From contig JAEURG010000049.1 in NCBI GenBank assembly GCA_016789345.1, positions 1 to 37,373 of the forward strand: a stretch of 37,373 nt of DNA, in the 5' to 3' direction. Source of the DNA: Anaerolineales bacterium. GTDB taxonomy: Bacteria; Chloroflexota; Anaerolineae; Anaerolineales; Villigracilaceae. This document shows positions 26,752 to 33,903 of the stretch, piece by piece. The translations under genes and the position numbers were made by a program. Under the pieces are notes generated by a model. It worked only from the letters and a program-made list of their open reading frames with translations, made no database searches and had not been told where the DNA came from. How positions within the stretch are numbered: position 1 is the first letter of the stretch; every line of letters starts with the position of its first letter.

Positions 26752-27224
26752 TGAGCGCCTCGATTGTATTGGCATTGCGGATAATTACAGCAATTGCCTT
26801 ATATGCTTTTCTAGCGTGGGCATTGTATTCTTTGTATCGTGAAGTGCAAAGACAAGGCTTCACCTTAGCAACCCGGCGAGTTCCCGGAATCAGCTTGATG
26901 GTCAAACAAGGAAGCGGTTCAATGAGTCTGCGTCATTTTGCTCAGGCTGAAATCATCTTAGGGCGTGACCCCGGCAGTGATGTCCCATTGCTTGATGATA
27001 CTGTTTCAGCCCGCCACGCCCGCATGACGTATCATCATGGGCAATGGTGGTTAGAAGACCTCGCCTCAACCAACGGCACTTTTTTGAACAGCACGCCAAT
27101 TTCTATGCCAACCGTGATAACATCAGGGGATGAAATTACATGCGGCAGTGTCAGCCTCAACATCAGCCTTTCTGAAAATGTAATCATCGAACCCACACAA
27201 CGAGTTGAGAAAAAACATGGCTAA
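26751..27224 (+). CDS. Membrane-anchored FHA protein, FhaB-like
   Basis: The protein (157 aa) has an N-terminal membrane helix (VLALRIITAIALYAFLAWAL), a short cytoplasmic linker and one canonical FHA domain: LGRDPGSDV, SARHARM and DLASTNGTFLN, with the phosphothreonine-binding Arg, Ser and Asn all present. The architecture (TM, then C-terminal FHA) is like FhaB/FipA of actinobacteria. It shares one base with the previous stop (TAATG) and overlaps the next gene by 8 nt, so the three genes form a translationally coupled operon. Confidence 0.87.
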   Translation: MSASIVLALRIITAIALYAFLAWALYSLYREVQRQGFTLATRRVPGISLMVKQGSGSMSLRHFAQAEIILGRDPGSDVPLLDDTVSARHARMTYHHGQWWLEDLASTNGTFLNSTPISMPTVITSGDEITCGSVSLNISLSENVIIEPTQRVEKKHG

Positions 27225-28077
27225 AGCAAACATCGCAATCATTGGTGGCTCTGGTTTATACCAAATGAAAGGGTTGAAAAAAACTGAAGAACTTTCAGTG
27301 AAAACACCTTTCGGAAAACCAAGCTCGCCCATCACCATCGGCACACTGGAAGGCAAACGCGTTGCCTTTTTAGCACGGCATGGCATTGGTCATTACATCA
27401 CCCCTACCGAAGTTCCATATTTAGCAAATATTTACGCGCTCAAATCTTTAGGCGTAGAAAGAATCATCAGCATTAGTGCTTGTGGCTCATTGCGTGAAGA
27501 TTATGCACCGGGCGATATTGTCATCCCTGATAATCTGTTTGATTTTACAAAAGATAGAAGGCGTTCATTTTTTGGTGATGGATTTGTAGCGCACATCAGC
27601 GTGGCTGACCCATTTTGTGATGACTTATCTAACCATGTTGAAGCCTCGCTTCGACCTACGGGGGGAACTGTTCATCGCGGCGGGAACTTTATTACTATCG
27701 AAGGACCTCGTTTTTCAACCAAAGCCGAATCGAATTTATACCGCAGTTGGGGCATGTCCATTATTGGCATGACTGCCTCACCCGAAGCATTCTTAGCCAA
27801 AGAAGCCGAGATGTGCTATTCTGTGATGGCACACGTCACGGACTATGATGTGTGGCACGTTAGCGAATCGCCTGTGACGGTTGAGATGGTGATTCAAACC
27901 TTGAATAAAAATACCGAAATCGCGCAAGATGCGATTCGCAATTTAGTACGCGATTTGCCCGAAAGAAAATGCAATTGCGAACATGCTTTATCAAGCGCAT
28001 TGATTACAAACCCCAAAGCCATACCAAGCAAGACGATGAAAAAGTTGAAATTGCTGGTGGGAAAGTATTATAAGTAA
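27217..28077 (+). CDS. mtnP: S-methyl-5'-thioadenosine phosphorylase
   Basis: The ATG at 27217 is preferred over an upstream TTG (27205), giving 286 aa. It cleaves methylthioadenosine with phosphate to adenine and methylthioribose-1-phosphate (methionine salvage, polyamine by-product removal). Family motifs: IIGGSGLY at the N-terminus (phosphate loop), RHGIGHYITPTEVPYLAN, ISACGSLRE, TIEGPRFSTKAES, the substrate region IIGMTASPEAFLAKEAEMCY, and VTDYDVWH. The Asp-containing MTDYD-type motif favours 6-aminopurine (MTA) over inosine-type substrates. It overlaps the FHA gene by 8 nt; the functional link with it is not evident. Confidence 0.93.
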   Translation: MAKANIAIIGGSGLYQMKGLKKTEELSVKTPFGKPSSPITIGTLEGKRVAFLARHGIGHYITPTEVPYLANIYALKSLGVERIISISACGSLREDYAPGDIVIPDNLFDFTKDRRRSFFGDGFVAHISVADPFCDDLSNHVEASLRPTGGTVHRGGNFITIEGPRFSTKAESNLYRSWGMSIIGMTASPEAFLAKEAEMCYSVMAHVTDYDVWHVSESPVTVEMVIQTLNKNTEIAQDAIRNLVRDLPERKCNCEHALSSALITNPKAIPSKTMKKLKLLVGKYYK

Positions 28078-28080
28078 GCA

Positions 28081-28121
28081 AACAAAGTGACAGTCACCTT
28101 TTAGGTGACTGTCACTTTGTT
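28081..28121. repeat. Perfect 19-bp inverted repeat with GTGAC half-sites
   Basis: The arms are perfectly complementary over 19 bp with a TTT loop. Each arm contains GTGAC-A-GTCAC or its complement, so the element holds four GTGAC half-sites. It begins 3 bp after the mtnP stop. There is no T-run after it, so it is not a standard terminator; it may be a REP-like palindrome or a recombination/boundary site. Confidence 0.85.
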
Positions 28122-28166
28122 ATAGAAAGCGTCTTTCTTAAAAACCTTAAAAAACTGCAAATCCGC

Positions 28167-28215
28167 GCTAAGTTGAAATAGAGTAAAATACCTCTATCTA
28201 CTAACTCAACTTAGC
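28167..28215 (+). promoter_or_regulatory. Stem-loop abutting the SD of the C39-SLATT-SLOG operon
   Basis: The outer arms GCTAAGTTGA/TCAACTTAGC (28167-28176, 28206-28215) and inner arms ATAGAG/CTCTAT (28178-28183, 28192-28197) are perfect, and the SD AGGAGG starts at the next base (28216). The left arm contains a possible -35 TTGAAA (28173-28178), with TATCTA (28195-28200) as a weak -10. It could be a dyad operator or an RNA hairpin controlling ribosome access. Confidence 0.6.
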
Positions 28216-28230
28216 AGGAGGCGCGGCTGT

Positions 28231-29634
28231 ATGTTCGTCACAAAAAACTTATACCAGAACGACGATACTTGGAAGAACACTCCTCTCGGAAATTCAAAAG
28301 AAACCATCGGCTCATGGGGCTGTCTCCTTACGTCCGTCACCATGATGCTTAACGGCATTGGCTATAACGAAACCCCTGTCACCGTCAACGACAAAATGAA
28401 AAAAGCTGGCGGTTTTCAGGGGGCGCTTTTTATACCAAGTGTGTTGCCGTATGTGTGGGCAAATTGTGCCTATAAAGATATGCAAAATTGCGAAACCACA
28501 CCAGCCCCCATTTCTTATATTGATGCGGCAGTGGCGGCGGGCAAACCTGTCATCTTACAAGTGGATTGGAACAAACAAGCTGGTTTACAAACTCACTTTG
28601 TTTTAGTAAAAGAAAAAAAGGGCAATGATTATTCTATTTACGACCCTTATAAATATGGTGGCGATGCACCTGATAAAGAAGTTTTACTAACAACACGTTA
28701 CAAATTCAACGGCGCAAAACTCGCCACCGAAATTAGTGCCGTGCTATGGTTTGAAAATTACAGCATTGCCCAGCCCGAACCACCCAAACAAACTAAACTT
28801 CCACTACCTGCCGAAAAATTTGTAGTGTATGCCGCCGAAGATGATTTAGCCTTGCGCGCTGAGGGTTCAGTCACTGGTTATTTGTGGAAGCGTTTGTTGA
28901 AAAATACCGAATTAATTTCACTTGAAGAAAAAGCAAAAGCCCAAGCAAAAATCGGCAAACAAGGGCAATGGATTCAAGTGCAAGACCCAACAGGTCAACA
29001 GGGATTTGTGGCGGCATGGTATGTTTCTGATAAAAAAATCACCGCCTCTTCCTCATCCACGCCTGCTACGTCACCTACGCCTTCTACCTCACCCACACCC
29101 AGTACATCTCCAAAACCAAGTAATTCTCCATCTCCAGCACCTGTGCCTGCGGGGGCATTGGCACTCAACCCCACTACACAAATTACATTACGCACTAAAC
29201 CTGTGGTTGCAAGCGATAATATTATTCGTTATGTCAATGCCACTGAACAACTCATCAGCTTAGAGCCTGCCGAGCAAGCCATTCCAAAAGTTGGTGTGCA
29301 AAACCAATGGATTAAAGTAAAAGACTCAAATGGAAAAGAAGGTTTTGTTGCGGCTTGGTACGTCAAATATGCTGGCGGTTCTACGGCGCAAGCTAGCAAC
29401 ACAACTTCATCGTCCAGCGGACCTGTAAAAGTTAAAACAACTGCCGAGGCGGTTTCATTACGCAACCAGCCCCTAGTCAACGATGCGACCTTAATCAAAC
29501 GTGTGCCAATTGGTTATGAATTCACCATCACCGAAACAGGTGGCGAATCAAAAATCGGAAAAAATGACCAATGGATTAAAGTAAAAGATGCTTCGCACGA
29601 AGGTTACATTGCCGCGTGGTTTGTAGCACGCTAA
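28231..29634 (+). CDS. C39-like cysteine peptidase with three SH3b domains, no signal peptide
   Basis: The protein is 467 aa, with a strong SD AGGAGG 9 nt upstream. Residues 1-180 match the C39-like (Peptidase_C39_2) papain-fold domain: Cys31 in SWGCLLTS, His122 in THFVLV and Asp138 in YDPY form the expected triad. Three SH3b repeats follow, at about 197-266, 310-378 and 400-467, each ending in G(F/Y)(V/I)AAW(Y/F)V. A Ser/Thr/Pro linker (TPATSPTPSTSPTPS) separates the first two. There is no signal peptide or membrane helix, which is odd for an SH3b-Pro/Thr protein. It is first in the operon with the SLATT (19 nt) and SLOG genes, so a processing or effector protease of a conflict system is plausible. 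A wall-acting enzyme exported by another route is the alternative. Confidence 0.78.
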   Translation: MFVTKNLYQNDDTWKNTPLGNSKETIGSWGCLLTSVTMMLNGIGYNETPVTVNDKMKKAGGFQGALFIPSVLPYVWANCAYKDMQNCETTPAPISYIDAAVAAGKPVILQVDWNKQAGLQTHFVLVKEKKGNDYSIYDPYKYGGDAPDKEVLLTTRYKFNGAKLATEISAVLWFENYSIAQPEPPKQTKLPLPAEKFVVYAAEDDLALRAEGSVTGYLWKRLLKNTELISLEEKAKAQAKIGKQGQWIQVQDPTGQQGFVAAWYVSDKKITASSSSTPATSPTPSTSPTPSTSPKPSNSPSPAPVPAGALALNPTTQITLRTKPVVASDNIIRYVNATEQLISLEPAEQAIPKVGVQNQWIKVKDSNGKEGFVAAWYVKYAGGSTAQASNTTSSSSGPVKVKTTAEAVSLRNQPLVNDATLIKRVPIGYEFTITETGGESKIGKNDQWIKVKDASHEGYIAAWFVAR

Positions 29635-29653
29635 AGACAGAGGAATCAATCAA

Positions 29654-30982
29654 ATGGAAAATCAAAACATCACCCCCATTTTAGAAGTTGCATGGAGAAA
29701 ATTCGCGCAATACGATGCCACCTCTGTAAAACGCACATCTGCATATAATAATTTAAGAAAATGGATAGCCGCGTTAGGAATCCTCGCCACGTTGTTTGCG
29801 ATTCTTTCTACTTTATATCAAGAAAATCTTAATCCGATTATTGCTATCATCTTAAAAATTCTTTTGGTGTTATCGCCTATTATTGCCTCAGGGCTGGCTG
29901 CATATACCAATGAGTTTTTCTCCAGTGGCGATTGGTTGGTAGCCAGAGCCGGCGCGGAAGAAATCCTAAAGCATATTTATTTATATCGAACTATCTTAAG
30001 AGATAATCCTCGCCGCCGTGAATGGCTTGAAAAAAAATTAGCAAAAATTCAACGTTCGGTGTTTAGTGGCATGAACGGTGAATTGGTGATGGAAACTTAT
30101 AAAGAAGAAGTGCCTCCGCCATCCAGATTCAATACCAAAGACCCAAATGGCGAGACAGGCTTTCACGATTTATCTGGCGACGAGTATTTCAAATTCCGTT
30201 TAGAAAATGAATTAAATTGGCATATTAAGAAAGTTAACCAAAAACAACGCGAAAGAAAAAACCTGCAAAGATTAATTTACATTTCTGCAGGCTTAGGTGC
30301 TGCGTTGGCGGCTTTTGGAGATAGTGGCTTAGCCATTTGGGTTGCATTAACTGCATCGTTTACCAGCGCATTTTTAGGCTGGCAACAATTAAAGAATCTT
30401 GATTTGGTAGTACGAAACTATAGCAAAATCATCATGGAACTTTCCATTATTTCTGACCATTGGAAAAATCTTGACGCAGAGGAACGAACGCAAAGCGAAG
30501 TGTATCGAATGGTTAATTCCACCGAAGAAATTTTGTGGAGTAGAAATGTTGAATACATCAAAGCCATGCAAGAAGCATTGAAAGAATCTGGCTTAGATGA
30601 AGAAGCAAGTTTGATAAACCGCGTCATTCAAGAACAACGCGAATCGGATAAGCGTTCAAAACAAAATAGAGAAGATTCAATCATCCGCTTTACAAAACAA
30701 AAAATGGATGAGGCTTCGGAAGAGTTACAAGAAACATTTGATAACGCCCTTGGCAAGTTAGCCGAAGAAGCGAGTTCGGATGTGGTGCAAGCAGAATTAG
30801 CCGCCATGCGACAAGCCATTCAAACCCTTGCAGGCAACATTGCCGAAAGATTAGGCTTATCAACATCATTGCAATCCATTGCGGAAGAATATGAAGAAGT
30901 AGAAATTAGCGGTCAAACCCCACAAGGTGTGTTGAACGATTTAATTTCTCGTTACCCAAAAACAAATGAAATTAAAGGCTAA
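29654..30982 (+). CDS. Double SLATT (DUF4231-like) membrane protein
   Basis: The protein (442 aa) contains two copies of the SLATT pattern: a short amphipathic entry, two membrane helices and a following helical stretch. Copy 1 has helices at about 37-55 and 60-84, then 'GDWLVARAGAEEILKHIYLYRT'. Copy 2 begins at about 178 (YFKFRLENELNWHIKKVNQ) with helices at 207-222 and 224-244 and then 'LDLVVRNYSKIIMELSIISDHW'. A Glu/Lys-rich coiled coil fills 320-420. SLATT proteins are predicted pore-forming effectors in nucleotide-signal conflict systems. The SD AGAGGAA is present. It is flanked in the operon by the C39-SH3 gene and the DRHyd-TRAFs-SLOG gene (21 nt). Confidence 0.8.
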   Translation: MENQNITPILEVAWRKFAQYDATSVKRTSAYNNLRKWIAALGILATLFAILSTLYQENLNPIIAIILKILLVLSPIIASGLAAYTNEFFSSGDWLVARAGAEEILKHIYLYRTILRDNPRRREWLEKKLAKIQRSVFSGMNGELVMETYKEEVPPPSRFNTKDPNGETGFHDLSGDEYFKFRLENELNWHIKKVNQKQRERKNLQRLIYISAGLGAALAAFGDSGLAIWVALTASFTSAFLGWQQLKNLDLVVRNYSKIIMELSIISDHWKNLDAEERTQSEVYRMVNSTEEILWSRNVEYIKAMQEALKESGLDEEASLINRVIQEQRESDKRSKQNREDSIIRFTKQKMDEASEELQETFDNALGKLAEEASSDVVQAELAAMRQAIQTLAGNIAERLGLSTSLQSIAEEYEEVEISGQTPQGVLNDLISRYPKTNEIKG

Positions 30983-31003
30983 TTTGTTTTTGAAGGAGTC
31001 CCA

Positions 31004-33397
31004 ATGACTGAAACAAATGTCAATGTTGTTCCCCAAAAAGAAGAGACGAATGGTACCAACACAACGCCAGAGACCGTATCGAATGCGGCTTTATCAGAAG
31101 CAAAGCCTGTGGTCGTTGTAAAAACGGAGGCAGAAACACCTGAACCGACAAAAGCCGCTTCGGTTGCTGATGTGAGGCCTGTTTCTCAAAATGAGACATT
31201 GATTCGAGCCCAAAAAGAATCGAAAGGACTTCATCCTGAACCTCAGCCTCATGCCTTTGTCGTCATGCCTTTCGGAAAAAAGAAAGGCGCAGATAATCAA
31301 CCGTATGATTTCAATGCCATCTATCAAACTTTGATTAAGCCAGCCCTTGAAGAAGCAGGCTTTGAAGCGTTTCGAGCAGATGAAGAAACATCTGCTGGTG
31401 ATATTCTGACAGATATGTTCCAAGAACTTCTGTTGGCAGACATGGTCATTTGTGATTTAAGCATTGACAATGCAAATGCCTTTTATGAGTTGGGAATCAG
31501 GCATGCCCTTAGAAAAAGAGGTGTAGTGCACATTCAAGCAGGGCGTGCGTATATGCCATTTGACATCTTCAACGTGCGCACGCTTCCATATCACATCACG
31601 CCAGAAGGAATCCCAGACCCTGCCTTCATCCGCAGTGATATTAAAGCCATCTCGCGTATGGTGAGAGATACTTGGGCATCAGACAAAGATGCAGTGCATA
31701 GCCCGATTTATAACTTACTAACAGGCTTGAAAGAGCCAGATAGAAAAAGCCTACACACGCCATTGGCAACAGGCTTTTGGCGTGAATATAATGAATGGCG
31801 TGAAAAAGTAAATATTGCTCAAAGACAAAAACATATTGGCGATATTCTTTTGCTAACAGAAGAGATTCGCAACCCACTCATTCGAGAAGAAGCGATTAAC
31901 GAAGTTGGGCGTGCGTTAGCAAATTTAGGAAGAAACGAATTAGCCTTAACACAATATCGAAAAGGAATCGAAGCCAATTCAGCAAATTTAGAATTTCGGC
32001 GTGAAGAAGCGTTTCATCTCAACCGCATTGGGCGAGTAGATGAAGCGATTATTAAGATTGAAAATATACTCGCTGATTTTCCAAACGACAGCAAATCTAT
32101 TACTTATTTAGGGCGAATTTATAAAGAAATGTGGACTTCGGCATGGAAGCCAGTTCGCGATAAAAATAAACGCCTCAAACAAGCCTTCGATTCATATCAC
32201 TGGTTAATTAAGTCTATTGATATTTATATGAAAGGCTTTCAAATTGACTTGAACGACTATTATCCAGGCATTAATGCGTTCACACTTTCAATGATAGTTT
32301 TGCACCTTGCCGATAAATTTGGCAAAGGGAAATCTATAGACCCAGATATTACCCGCATTCGCAAACAATTAACTAGTCTGCGTAACACGTTGGTGTTTGG
32401 TTTAGAAAGCAAAATGCAGGTTGAGTCTGACAAAACCGATTATTGGACGTTGATTTCTTATGCTGAGTTGAAATTGCTCACAACCAACGACCTAGACACG
32501 ATTGTGCGAACTTATCGCAAGTCCATCACTGCATCAAGACGAAATTTATTTTTCCTGTATTCTTCATTAGCCCAATTAGAAATCTTAAGAGATTTAGGCA
32601 TGAGGACAAAATTTGTAAACGCCGCTGTTCAATTAATCAGAGAAGAAATTGAACGCGTAGATAGTGGTGACCAACAAATTTCTTCAGACGAAAAGAAAGC
32701 AAAAGGAAAACAATTAAGCGGACGCGCGATTTTATTTACAGGCTATATGGTAGATTACAGCGGTAAGGAAAAGAAAACCCTGCCGCCTGAAAAAGAAAAT
32801 GAATTACGTCAAGAGATAAAGAAAAAATTAGAAAAAATCAATCCCAATTCAAACGACCGCGGCTTCTTAAGTGGGCTTTCTGCTGGAAGTGAAATCATTT
32901 TTGCAGAAGTATGTATTGAATTAGGTTTAAAAGTCAAAGCCTATTTACCATTGGCAGAGTCGGCTTATGTGCGCGAATTTATTTCACCTGCTGGAGAAGG
33001 CTGGGTAGACCGCTTCTATAAAGTCCGCAATCACCCGCTGGTTGATGAAATCAATCATGTAGAAGCACTTGGTCAACCTAAAGAAGGTGATGATTTATAT
33101 GAGCGCAATAATCGTTGGGCATTGTACTCAGCACTTGGACGTGGCGGGATAGAAAACGTCCGCCTCATTGCGGTTGCAAATGAAACTGTAAACACTCGTG
33201 ACAGAGATGTACGTTTAGCAAGACACATGATTGAGTTGATGCGTGATGTAGGAGGTGTGATTGAATTTATCAACCCGTCAAAATACATTTACAATGTAAT
33301 TGACAATGCGCTGGAAAGCCTAATGCGTGACCCCATTTCAACCCTGAAGCCTTCCGATGCAAAACTATTGATGAAAAAAGTTCACCCGAAAAAATAA
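31004..33397 (+). CDS. DRHyd (TIR-like)-TRAFs/TPR-SLOG multidomain protein
   Basis: The protein is 797 aa; SD AAGGAG. After a disordered acidic N-terminus (1-80) comes a nucleoside 2-deoxyribosyltransferase/TIR-like domain (about 83-225): AFVVMPFG, ADEETSAGDILTDMFQEL, MVICDLSIDNANAFYELG, with Glu162 the likely catalytic residue. Residues about 255-545 are TPR-like and match the TRAFs-binding region, also found in eukaryotic ASK1-type kinases (REEAINEVGRALANLGRNE, RIGRVDEAIIKIENIL). Residues about 572-770 form a SLOG (LOG/DprA-like) nucleotide-binding domain: AILFTGYMVD, GFLSGLSAGSEIIFAEVC, AYLPLAESAYVREF, GWVDRFYKV. Both ends are thus nucleotide-handling domains joined by a scaffold, as expected for a sensor/signal enzyme of a conflict system. 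Cytoplasmic; last gene of the operon. Confidence 0.8.
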   Translation: MTETNVNVVPQKEETNGTNTTPETVSNAALSEAKPVVVVKTEAETPEPTKAASVADVRPVSQNETLIRAQKESKGLHPEPQPHAFVVMPFGKKKGADNQPYDFNAIYQTLIKPALEEAGFEAFRADEETSAGDILTDMFQELLLADMVICDLSIDNANAFYELGIRHALRKRGVVHIQAGRAYMPFDIFNVRTLPYHITPEGIPDPAFIRSDIKAISRMVRDTWASDKDAVHSPIYNLLTGLKEPDRKSLHTPLATGFWREYNEWREKVNIAQRQKHIGDILLLTEEIRNPLIREEAINEVGRALANLGRNELALTQYRKGIEANSANLEFRREEAFHLNRIGRVDEAIIKIENILADFPNDSKSITYLGRIYKEMWTSAWKPVRDKNKRLKQAFDSYHWLIKSIDIYMKGFQIDLNDYYPGINAFTLSMIVLHLADKFGKGKSIDPDITRIRKQLTSLRNTLVFGLESKMQVESDKTDYWTLISYAELKLLTTNDLDTIVRTYRKSITASRRNLFFLYSSLAQLEILRDLGMRTKFVNAAVQLIREEIERVDSGDQQISSDEKKAKGKQLSGRAILFTGYMVDYSGKEKKTLPPEKENELRQEIKKKLEKINPNSNDRGFLSGLSAGSEIIFAEVCIELGLKVKAYLPLAESAYVREFISPAGEGWVDRFYKVRNHPLVDEINHVEALGQPKEGDDLYERNNRWALYSALGRGGIENVRLIAVANETVNTRDRDVRLARHMIELMRDVGGVIEFINPSKYIYNVIDNALESLMRDPISTLKPSDAKLLMKKVHPKK

Positions 33398-33410
33398 GGT
33401 TTTCATAGAT

Positions 33411-33451
33411 AAAAATGAGACTCGCGTAATCACTCTACGAGTCTCATTTTT
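33411..33451. terminator. Bidirectional terminator between convergent arms of the conflict locus
   Basis: Arms AAAAATGAGACTCG/CGAGTCTCATTTTT (14 bp, perfect) with a 13-nt loop. It follows the SLOG gene by 13 bp. The right arm encodes the last codons of the minus-strand gene, whose stop lies in the loop. Confidence 0.9.
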
Positions 33452-33900
33452 TCTTTAACCTTGTCATTTGGATACGCCCAAATTTCTCCGCGTATCCCTT
33501 TGGCTAGATGAAAGTCTCCAGCCCGTACGGTTTCAGGTCCTTCCAAAGTTTCAATCGTCACCTTTTGGTCTTCATCACCGTTTGTGATTTCTATAAGAGG
33601 AACTAACATCACCACTGCTCGTTTTATACAAATGCCGGGCTCGGTAATCATATAAGTTTTATCAAAAATTTCTGGGTCGATGGGCCAAACATCATCCGGC
33701 GCATCAATCTCACTGATAAGCATATCCCCTTTATTAGCGGTGAGTGTTGCTCCCCATGGGGTTTTCACTTCCATTGTTTGAGGTTCATTTGGGTTTGGTA
33801 AAAACGGTTTCACGCGCCGAATCGAAGTATTGCGATACGGCTTGAAATTTAATGTCTTCAAAATTGGGCTATCAGAAGTGAGAACAATAGGCTCAGTCAT
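33430..33900 (-). CDS. Small protein with two GD...GE.W...IF..TY-type modules
   Basis: The protein (156 aa) has two copies of a short beta-rich module. Copy 1 (about 44-83) reads VKTPWG, ANKGDML, VWPIDPEIFDKTY; copy 2 (about 115-152) reads IETLEG, VRAGDF, GIRGEIWAYP. The pattern 'TleG...GD(Y/W)I..G..GE.YP..p.IFe.TY' is common in small phage-encoded and accessory-locus proteins of unknown function. No signal peptide or membrane helix. It starts 3 nt after the TIR gene and shares its transcript, so it is presumably a partner or regulator of the TIR membrane protein. Confidence 0.62.
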   Translation of the reverse strand: MTEPIVLTSDSPILKTLNFKPYRNTSIRRVKPFLPNPNEPQTMEVKTPWGATLTANKGDMLISEIDAPDDVWPIDPEIFDKTYMITEPGICIKRAVVMLVPLIEITNGDEDQKVTIETLEGPETVRAGDFHLAKGIRGEIWAYPNDKVKEKMRLVE

Positions 33901-33903
33901 AAA

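Noticed and set aside
28081..28121. The 19-bp hairpin as the mtnP terminator
   Set aside because: No T-run follows either arm, so it is not a typical intrinsic terminator; kept as a repeat.
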